Below, one piece after another: positions 1 to 5,035 of a stretch of 5,035 bases of DNA. Below the pieces are notes generated by a model that was not told where the DNA came from, made no database searches, and was given only the letters and a program-made list of their open reading frames with translations. The DNA comes from Conexibacter sp. (lineage in GTDB: Bacteria > Actinomycetota > Thermoleophilia > Solirubrobacterales > Solirubrobacteraceae): positions 1-5,035 of the forward strand of contig JAOPZG010000543.1 of assembly GCA_025964215.1 (NCBI GenBank), written 5' to 3'. Positions within the stretch are counted from its first letter, which is position 1; each line of letters begins with the position of its first letter. Made by a program: the position numbers and the translations under genes.

Positions 1-1
1 C

Positions 2-643
2 GCCGCGACGATCGTGGCGGGCGGCGGCAGCGCCTTCGGCTGCCGCGTCGACGTCGCCGATCCGACCGACATGGAGGCCTTGGTCGACCGCGCCGAGGCC
101 GCGCTCGGTCCGCTCACCATCGCGGCCAGCGTCGCCGGCGTCCTGCACGCCGCCGCCTACGACGCGACCACGGACGCCGACTGGCGCGCGACCTTCGCCG
201 TCAACGCCGACGGCCCCTTCCACCTGCTCCGCGCGGCCGGCCGCCGGATGGCCGCGCGCGGCGACGGCGCGATCGTCGTCGTGGGCTCGAACGCCGCGAG
301 CGTCCCGCGCGCCGGGATGGCCGCCTACGCCGCCTCGAAGGCCGCGGCGACGATGCTCACCCGCTGCGTCGGGCTCGAGCTCGCGCCGCGCGGCGTGCGC
401 TGCAACGTCGTCTCGCCCGGCTCGACCGACACGGCGATGCAGTCCGCGCTCTGGCCGGACGGCAGCGCGCCGCGCCGCGCGATCCAGGGCTCGCCCGAGC
501 ACTTCCGCGTGGGCATCCCGCTCGGCCGGATCGCGGATCCCGACGACGTCGCCGACGCCGTCGCGTTCCTCGCCTCCGACCGCGCGCGCCACATCACGAT
601 GCACGACCTCCTCGTCGACGGCGGGGCGACCCTCAACGCCTAG
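2..643 (+). CDS. entA: 2,3-dihydro-2,3-dihydroxybenzoate dehydrogenase, 5'-truncated by window edge
   Basis: Cytosolic NAD-dependent short-chain dehydrogenase (SDR) that oxidises 2,3-dihydro-2,3-dihydroxybenzoate to 2,3-dihydroxybenzoate (DHB). The frame is open from base 2. The GTG at 14 is probably an internal valine codon, because alignment from memory with E. coli EntA (248 aa) puts the conserved DVAD stretch about 35 residues too early; the Rossmann TGxxxGxG region therefore lies before the window. Counting from that GTG, the SDR active site is intact: Asn64 (FAVNADGPF), Ser92, Tyr105 and Lys109 (YAASK), with 13 residues between Ser and Tyr. EntA signatures are very strong: [14 protein letters not shown] followed by MQ and [18 protein letters not shown] and a C-terminal VDGGATL. 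These separate it from generic SDRs. One oddity is ASVAG where the family usually has NAAG or NNAG. The gene ends in TAG six bases before entC. Family assignment is near certain; only the true start is unknown. Confidence 0.97.
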   Translation, partial: AATIVAGGGSAFGCRVDVADPTDMEALVDRAEAALGPLTIAASVAGVLHAAAYDATTDADWRATFAVNADGPFHLLRAAGRRMAARGDGAIVVVGSNAASVPRAGMAAYAASKAAATMLTRCVGLELAPRGVRCNVVSPGSTDTAMQSALWPDGSAPRRAIQGSPEHFRVGIPLGRIADPDDVADAVAFLASDRARHITMHDLLVDGGATLNA

Positions 644-649
644 AAGAAC

Positions 650-1873
650 ATGACTTCCTCTCCCCACGACCTCCTCGACACCTACATCCCGGGCGAAGGC
701 AGCCTGCTCGCGGGCGGCCAGCGCACGATGCTCGCGCGCGGGATCCACGCGACCGTGCCGATCACCGCGCGCCGCGACCAGCTCACGACGATCGCCGAGC
801 GCGCCGCGCGGATCCTCGACGAGACCGTCGCCGACGGCCATCCGGCCGCGGTCGTGCTCGGCGCGGTGCCGTTCGACCGCCGCGAGCGCGCGCGGCTCGT
901 CGTGCCCGAGACGCTCGACGTCGCCGGCCCGCTGCTGCTCTGGCCGCACGACGCGGTCGCCGCGCTCGACCGCCGCGCGGTGCGGCTGCGGGAGGTCCCC
1001 GAGCCCGAGGCCTACGCCTCGGCGGTCACGGCGGCGCTCCGTCGCCTTCACGCAGGGACGCTGCGCAAGATCGTCCTGGCCCGGGGCCTGGAGGTCGAGG
1101 CCGGCGTCCCGGTCGACGCCCGCGCCGTGGTTCGCAACCTCGCCGCGGCGGACCCGCGCGCCTTCACGTTCGCGGTCGACCTGCCGACGACCGAGGGCGC
1201 CGCCGCGCCGCGCACGCTCGTGGGCGCGAGCCCGGAGCTGCTCGTCCGGCGCATGGGCCTGGAGGTCGTCGCGCACCCGATGGCCGGCTCGATCGCCCGC
1301 CATCCGGATCCGACCGAGGACGCGCGCCGCGCCGCGGAGCTCCTGCGATCGGTCAAGGATCGCGACGAGCACGCCGTCGTGGTCGCCGCCGTCGGCGCGG
1401 CGCTGGGCCCGCTGTGCTCGGTGCTCGACGTGCCGGCCGGCCCCGAGCTGCACCGCACCGCGACGATGTGGCACCTCGCGACGCGCGTCCGCGGGCGGCT
1501 CGTCGACCCGTCGCTGAGCTCGCTCGCGCTGCTTGCCTCGCTGCATCCGACGCCCGCGGTCTGCGGCACGCCGCGTGATGCCGCCCGCGACGCGATCCTC
1601 CACCTCGAGGCGCTCCCGCGCGGCTTCTACTCGGGCGCGGTCGGCTGGCAGGACGCCTCGGGCGACGGCGAGTGGACGGTGACGATCCGCTGCGGCGAGG
1701 TCCAGGGCGACTCGGTGCGGATGTGGGCGGGCGCGGGAGTGGTGGCGGCCTCGCGGCCGCAGGACGAGCTGGCCGAGACGACCGCGAAGTGCCAGACCAT
1801 GTTGGAGGCCTTGGGGTTGGGGGCCGCGGTTGCGCTTTCGGCGGACGACGCGCGCGAGGGGCAGGCGGCGTGA
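650..1873 (+). CDS. entC: Isochorismate synthase
   Basis: Converts chorismate to isochorismate, the committed step to DHB; a Mg-dependent cytosolic enzyme of the chorismate-utilising (MST) family. The 407 aa product compares with about 391-398 aa for EntC/DhbC. Visible landmarks are LRKIVLAR with the expected general base Lys140, SPELLVRR with the general acid Glu196, HPMAGS at 209-214, KDRDEH at 236-241 (metal-site Glu240), TMWHLAT at 272-278, LHPTPAVCG with Ala303 (anthranilate synthases have Thr here), [11 protein letters not shown] at 338-348, WAGAGVV at 359-365 and metal-site Glu376 in the DELAETTAK segment. The N-terminal 120 residues are divergent, as usual in the family. The last 17 residues or so form an Ala- and Asp-rich tail with no expected counterpart. 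The ATG start lies seven bases after the entA stop, behind only a weak purine stretch (AGAAGA, 642-647). The gene overlaps entE by four bases. Menaquinone MenF and salicylate-type synthases are relatives, but the context and motifs favour EntC/DhbC. Confidence 0.97.
   Translation: MTSSPHDLLDTYIPGEGSLLAGGQRTMLARGIHATVPITARRDQLTTIAERAARILDETVADGHPAAVVLGAVPFDRRERARLVVPETLDVAGPLLLWPHDAVAALDRRAVRLREVPEPEAYASAVTAALRRLHAGTLRKIVLARGLEVEAGVPVDARAVVRNLAAADPRAFTFAVDLPTTEGAAAPRTLVGASPELLVRRMGLEVVAHPMAGSIARHPDPTEDARRAAELLRSVKDRDEHAVVVAAVGAALGPLCSVLDVPAGPELHRTATMWHLATRVRGRLVDPSLSSLALLASLHPTPAVCGTPRDAARDAILHLEALPRGFYSGAVGWQDASGDGEWTVTIRCGEVQGDSVRMWAGAGVVAASRPQDELAETTAKCQTMLEALGLGAAVALSADDAREGQAA
1856..1861 (+). 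promoter_or_regulatory. Ribosome binding site of entE
   Basis: GAGGGG lies within the end of entC, eight bases before the GTG at 1870. It decides the start of entE: the frame is open for another 66 codons upstream (from 1672), but that stretch overlaps conserved entC sequence and does not resemble EntE. Confidence 0.75.
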
Positions 1874-3501
1874 GCGCGTTCCCGCTGCGCGCCTCGCCGA
1901 CGTGGCCCGAGGCCGACGCGGCGCGCTATCGCGCGGCCGGGCTGTGGACGGGGGAGACGTTCGGCGCGTTCCTCGCGGCGCGGGCGGCGCGGTTCGGTCC
2001 GCGGACGGCCGTGATCGGCTCGGCGGGGGAGCGCTGGAGCTACGCGGAGCTCGACGAGCGCGCAGGCGCGCTGGCGCAGGGCTTCGCCGCGCTCGGCATC
2101 GCGCCGGGTGACCGGGTTGTCGTCCAACTCCCCAACATCCCCGCCTACGTCGAGGTGGTCTTCGGGCTCTGGCGCGTGGGAGCGCTGCCCGTGTTCGCGC
2201 TGCCGGCGCATCGGCGGAGCGAGCTGGAGGCCTTCGCGGCGGCGGCCGAGGCGACGGCGATCGTGACGGTCGAGCGGTGCGCGGGCTTCGACCACGGGGC
2301 GCTGGCGCGGGACGTGGCGGCTGCGGTCCCCTCGGTCGCGCACGTGATCCTCGCCGGCGAGCTGGACGCGCTGCGCAGCCCGGAGCGCCGCGTGCTCTGG
2401 GAGCCGTGCGCATCGGCCGTCGCGTTCCTGCAGCTCTCGGGCGGGACGACGGGGACGCCGAAGCTGATCCCGCGCACGCACGACGACTACCTGTACTCGG
2501 TGCGCGAGAGCGCGGCGATCTGCGGGTTCACGCCGGAGAGCGTGTACCTCTGCGCGCTGCCGGTCGCGCACAACTTCCCGATGAGCTCGCCGGGGATCCT
2601 CGGCGTGCTGCACGCCGGCGGGACGGTCGTGCTCGCTCCGTCGGGAGACCCGCGCACGGCGTTCGCGTTGATCGCGCGCGAGCGGGTCAGCGTGACGGCG
2701 CTCGTCCCGCCGCTGCTGCTCGCGTGGCTCGAGGCGCGGGCGTCGGATGGGAGCGACGACCTGTCGTCGCTCGAGCTCTTGCAGGTCGGCGGCGCGAGGC
2801 TCGCGCCGGAGGCCGCGCGGCGCGTCGGGCCGGCCTTCGGCTGCCGGCTGCAGCAGGTCTTCGGGATGGCGGAGGGGTTGGTCAACTACACGCGCTTGGA
2901 CGATGTCGAGGATGTCGTCGTCGGGACGCAAGGGCGGCCGATCAGCGACGACTTCGACGAGGTCCGCGTTGTCGATGACCTTGGGTCGGACGTCGAGGAT
3001 GGCGCGCTCGGCCACCTGCTGACGCGCGGGCCGTACACGATCCGCGGGTACTACGGCGACGCCGATCCCGGCTCGTTCACGGCCGACGGCTTCTACCGCA
3101 CGGGCGACGTCGTCCGGCGGCTGCCGTCCGGCCACCTGGTGGTGGAGGGCCGCGCGAAGGACCAGATCAACCGCGGGGGCGAGAAGATCGCGCCCGACGA
3201 GGTCGAGGACCATCTGCTCGCGCATCCCTCGGTGCACGACGCGGCGGTCGTCGGCGTCCCGGACACGCGCCTCGGTGAGCGCTCGTGCGCGGTGATCGTC
3301 GCGCGGCGCGAGCACGCCGCGCCCACCGCCGCCGAGCTGCGTCGCTTCCTGCGCGAGCGCGGCGTGGCCGCGTTCAAGGTGCCCGACCGCGTCGAGGTCG
3401 TCGCCGCGTTCCCTCAGACCGGCGTCGGCAAGGTCAGCCGGCGCGAGCTGCGCGCGGCGCTCGCCGCGTCGCTGACCCCGACCGTCAAGGAGCCCGCATG
3501 A
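1870..3501 (+). CDS. entE: 2,3-dihydroxybenzoate-AMP ligase (stand-alone adenylation enzyme)
   Basis: Activates DHB with ATP to DHB-AMP and transfers it to the phosphopantetheine thiol of the EntB carrier domain. The 543 aa product belongs to the ANL adenylate-forming superfamily and is close to EntE/DhbE in length (about 536-539). The start is GTG, in a GTGA overlap with the entC stop and behind a good ribosome binding site. Motifs in order: phosphate-binding loop SGGTTGTPK at 190-198; LIPRTHDDY at 199-207; AHN at 233-235, where His234 and Asn235, with Ser240, correspond to the aryl-pocket residues I recall from Dhb[10 protein letters not shown] at 303-311; [14 protein letters not shown] at 328-341; YRTGDVV at 409-415; [14 protein letters not shown] at 427-440; and the catalytic C-terminal Lys521 in TGVGK. 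The pocket and [14 protein letters not shown] signature favour DHB over amino acids; salicylate ligases are a close alternative, made unlikely by the adjacent entA. Codon choice is more G-ending than in its neighbours. Confidence 0.98.
   Translation: MSAFPLRASPTWPEADAARYRAAGLWTGETFGAFLAARAARFGPRTAVIGSAGERWSYAELDERAGALAQGFAALGIAPGDRVVVQLPNIPAYVEVVFGLWRVGALPVFALPAHRRSELEAFAAAAEATAIVTVERCAGFDHGALARDVAAAVPSVAHVILAGELDALRSPERRVLWEPCASAVAFLQLSGGTTGTPKLIPRTHDDYLYSVRESAAICGFTPESVYLCALPVAHNFPMSSPGILGVLHAGGTVVLAPSGDPRTAFALIARERVSVTALVPPLLLAWLEARASDGSDDLSSLELLQVGGARLAPEAARRVGPAFGCRLQQVFGMAEGLVNYTRLDDVEDVVVGTQGRPISDDFDEVRVVDDLGSDVEDGALGHLLTRGPYTIRGYYGDADPGSFTADGFYRTGDVVRRLPSGHLVVEGRAKDQINRGGEKIAPDEVEDHLLAHPSVHDAAVVGVPDTRLGERSCAVIVARREHAAPTAAELRRFLRERGVAAFKVPDRVEVVAAFPQTGVGKVSRRELRAALAASLTPTVKEPA
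3487..3492 (+). promoter_or_regulatory. Ribosome binding site of entB
   Basis: AAGGAG, the strongest Shine-Dalgarno match in the window, sits inside the last codons of entE, five bases before the ATG at 3498. It supports that start over the longer open frame that begins at 3285 inside entE. Confidence 0.85.
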
Positions 3502-4391
3502 GCCTTCCGCGCATCACGCCCTACCCGATGCCGAGCGCTTCGGAGCTGCCCGCCAACCGCGTTGCCTGGCGGCTCGAGGCCGGCCGCTGCGCGCTGCTGA
3601 TCCACGACATGCAGGAGCACTTCCTCGGCGCGTTCGACCGCAGCGCGCCGCCGATCCCCGAGTTGTTGTCCAACATCAACGCGTTGCGGGAGCGCTGCGC
3701 CGAGCTCGACATCCCGGTGTTCTACTCCGCGCAGCCCGGCGGCCAGACGCTCGACCAGCGCGGGTTGTTGCAGGACTTCTGGGGCGACGGGATCGCCGCC
3801 GGCCCCGAGGCCCAGGCGATCGTCGACGAGCTCGCGCCGGGCGAGGGCGATGTCTTGTTGACGAAGTGGCGCTACAGCGCGTTCGTCCGGACCAACCTGG
3901 ATGCCGTGCTGCGCGCCCGCGGCCGCGACCAGCTGCTGGTGGTCGGGATCTACGGCCACATCGGCTGCCTGATGACGGCGTGCCACGCGTTCATGCAGGA
4001 GGTCCAGCCGTTCCTCGTGGCCGACGCGATCGCCGACTTCTCCGAGGCCGACCATCGCATGGCGCTCGCATGGGGCGCGCAGCGCTGCGCGGTCGTTACG
4101 ACGGCGGCGAGCGTGTTGGAGGACTTGGTCGTGCGGCCGTCACGCGGCCTCTCGCGTGCCCGGGTTGCCGGCGACCTCCTGTCCGTCCTCGCAGATCCGC
4201 CGGCGTCCCTCCGCGGCGACACCGACCTGATGGACCTGGGCCTCGACTCCATCGCGGTCATGGGGTTGCTGACGACCTGGCGCGAGCAGGGCATCGCCAT
4301 CTCCTTCGAGGACCTCGCCGAGGTCGAGCCGACCCTCGACACCTGGTGGTCGGTCATCGAGGCAGCGACCACGACCTCCACACCAGCATGA
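3498..4391 (+). CDS. entB: Isochorismatase with C-terminal aryl carrier domain
   Basis: Bifunctional 297 aa protein (E. coli EntB is 285). The N-terminal domain, about 1-210, hydrolyses the vinyl ether of isochorismate to give 2,3-dihydro-2,3-dihydroxybenzoate and pyruvate. It shows LLIHDMQ with catalytic Asp37, VFYSAQP at 74-80, LTKWRYSAF with Lys123, and GIYGHIGC at 150-157, where Gly156 sits at the position of the nucleophilic Cys in related amidohydrolases, as in Ent[10 protein letters not shown] at 174-182 is also typical. After a linker, about 211-222, the aryl carrier domain runs to about 288. Ser251 in DLGLDS is the expected phosphopantetheine attachment site, followed by the family's TLDTWW segment at 279-284. 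EntE charges this arm with DHB and the downstream NRPS takes it. The start overlaps the entE stop as ATGA, and the stop overlaps the NRPS start in the same way. Both domains look intact, so a stand-alone carrier elsewhere is not needed. Confidence 0.98.
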   Translation: MSLPRITPYPMPSASELPANRVAWRLEAGRCALLIHDMQEHFLGAFDRSAPPIPELLSNINALRERCAELDIPVFYSAQPGGQTLDQRGLLQDFWGDGIAAGPEAQAIVDELAPGEGDVLLTKWRYSAFVRTNLDAVLRARGRDQLLVVGIYGHIGCLMTACHAFMQEVQPFLVADAIADFSEADHRMALAWGAQRCAVVTTAASVLEDLVVRPSRGLSRARVAGDLLSVLADPPASLRGDTDLMDLGLDSIAVMGLLTTWREQGIAISFEDLAEVEPTLDTWWSVIEAATTTSTPA

Positions 4392-5035
4392 CCCACCGCC
4401 GCCTCACCTCCGCCCAGCGCGGCATCTGGTTCGCCCAGCAGCTCGACCCGACGAGCCCGGCGTTCGTGACGGCCGACGTGATCGAGGTGGAGGCGGAGGC
4501 GGGCACCGCGGCCGCGCGTCTCGCGGCATCCGTCGCCGCCGCGCTCGCCGACGCCGAGGGCCTCCACGCACGCTTCGGCGAGGGCGACGACGGCGAGCCG
4601 TGGCAGGAGCTCTGCCCGCCATCGGTCTCCGTTCCCGTTGTTGATGTGGTCGACGCCGCGGCCGCCGAGGTCTGGATGGCCGCCGACCTCACCCACCCGA
4701 TCGACCTCACCACCGGCGCCCTCTCCCGCCAGGCGCTCCTGCGCCACGCCGACGGCCACCTCTGGTGGTACCAGGCGATCCACCACCTCGCGACCGACGC
4801 GTACGCCACCTCCCTCATCCTCCGCCGCGCCGCCGAGCACCACGCCGGCGAGACCACCTCGCCCTTCGGGACCCTCGCCGACCTCGCCGACCTCGCCGAC
4901 CTCGACGACCTCGACGCCGCCTACGCCACCTCCGAGACCCACGACCACGACCGCACCTTCTGGTCCGCCGAGCTCGCGGGCCTGACGACGGCGCCGACCA
5001 TCGCGGCCGCCGCGCCACCGCTCGCCGCCATCCCG
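4388..5035 (+). CDS. Nonribosomal peptide synthetase, N-terminal condensation domain; 3'-truncated by window edge
   Basis: The first 216 codons of an EntF/DhbF-type synthetase, open to the window end. The start ATG lies in an ATGA overlap with the entB stop. The product opens directly into a condensation domain: LTSAQRGIWFAQQLDP at 6-21 is the C1 motif and closely resembles the EntF N-terminus, which supports this start. Further matches are the LHARF region at 59-63, WYQAIHHLATDA at 127-138 containing the C3 site (His132, His133, Asp137), and FW at 191-192 in the conserved region after it. The usual HHxxxDG glycine is Ala138. The domain should condense carrier-bound DHB from EntB with an aminoacyl group on a later module. 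Adenylation, carrier and release domains lie outside the window, so the amino acid and product are unknown. Residues 164-176 are a short ADL/DDL repeat. No Shine-Dalgarno sequence is seen; the nearest GAGG is about 25 bases upstream. Codons are strongly C-ending, mainly GCC, CTC, ACC and GAC. The gene may be entF, dhbF or mxcG. Confidence 0.93.
   Translation, partial: MTHRRLTSAQRGIWFAQQLDPTSPAFVTADVIEVEAEAGTAAARLAASVAAALADAEGLHARFGEGDDGEPWQELCPPSVSVPVVDVVDAAAAEVWMAADLTHPIDLTTGALSRQALLRHADGHLWWYQAIHHLATDAYATSLILRRAAEHHAGETTSPFGTLADLADLADLDDLDAAYATSETHDHDRTFWSAELAGLTTAPTIAAAAPPLAAIP
4874..4909 (+). repeat. 9-bp in-frame tandem repeat in the NRPS gene
   Basis: Three perfect copies of CTCGCCGAC (4874-4882, 4883-4891, 4892-4900) are followed by a one-base variant, CTCGACGAC (4901-4909), and then a partial copy. 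Each unit encodes Leu-Ala-Asp or Leu-Asp-Asp, so copy-number change keeps the reading frame. The repeat lies in the condensation domain between the HHxxxD motif and the conserved FW residues. Confidence 0.9.

Noticed and set aside
644..649. Promoter or iron-responsive operator between entA and entC
   Set aside because: The gap is only six bases, and no palindromic operator or promoter-like element stands out there. Any such site for the operon should lie upstream of entA, outside the window.
1672..1869. Possible 66-codon N-terminal extension of entE
   Set aside because: This stretch encodes the conserved C-terminal part of EntC in another frame. The EntE-like sequence begins at the GTG at 1870, which has a ribosome binding site.
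1627..3315. Long open frame of 562 codons on the minus strand
   Set aside because: It lies opposite conserved entC and entE sequence. Its product is a low-complexity Arg/Asp/Ala-rich string with no recognisable domain, as expected from the shadow of GC-rich codons.
3285..3497. Possible 71-codon N-terminal extension of entB
   Set aside because: It overlaps the conserved end of entE and gives an Arg-rich product unlike isochorismatase. The ATG at 3498 has a strong ribosome binding site and matches the family N-terminus.
3950..4948. Minus-strand open frame of 332 codons covering the entB end and the NRPS start
   Set aside because: The plus strand here encodes clear carrier and condensation motifs. 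The minus-strand product is a Gly/Val/Glu-rich repeat-like string in its first part and shows no family signature.
4638..4985. Plus-strand open frame of 115 codons rich in Pro, Thr and Ser
   Set aside because: It is the alternate frame of the NRPS condensation domain. Its Pro/Thr/Ser richness comes from C-rich codons read one base off.

Overview
The window is a compact, very GC-rich bacterial operon for a catecholate siderophore. All genes are on the + strand. It encodes the full route from chorismate to carrier-bound 2,3-dihydroxybenzoate (DHB), followed by the start of the peptide synthetase that uses it. Third codon positions are almost all G or C. This suggests a high-GC actinomycete-like bacterium or a myxobacterium; the sequence does not decide between them. 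The gene order A-C-E-B-F matches Bacillus dhbACEBF and, from memory, the myxobacterial myxochelin genes mxcC-D-E-F-G. Gene order therefore does not identify the lineage or the final product.

Layout: 2-643 is the 3' part of entA/dhbA (DHB-forming dehydrogenase; about 35 N-terminal residues lie before the window). 650-1873 is entC/dhbC (isochorismate synthase). 1870-3501 is entE/dhbE (DHB-AMP ligase). 3498-4391 is entB/dhbB (isochorismatase fused to an aryl carrier domain). 4388 to the window edge is the beginning of an EntF/DhbF-type NRPS, of which only the N-terminal part of the condensation domain is present. The only true intergenic gap is 6 bases (644-649). The other three junctions are 4-base GTGA or ATGA overlaps, so the genes are almost certainly one transcript with coupled translation.

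Pathway: EntC converts chorismate to isochorismate. The EntB N-terminal domain hydrolyses isochorismate to 2,3-dihydro-2,3-dihydroxybenzoate and pyruvate. EntA oxidises that to DHB with NAD+. EntE adenylates DHB and loads it on the phosphopantetheine arm of the EntB C-terminal carrier domain. The NRPS condensation domain would then join DHB to an amino acid. The amino acid, and so the siderophore (enterobactin-, bacillibactin-, myxochelin- or griseobactin-like), cannot be told from this window.

The promoter and any iron-responsive operator must lie upstream of the window, and no terminator is visible. I see no novel system here. It is a recognisable operon with a few local oddities: a 9-bp tandem repeat that appears to lengthen the condensation domain, an altered condensation motif, a missing ribosome binding site at the NRPS start, and a change in codon style along the operon.
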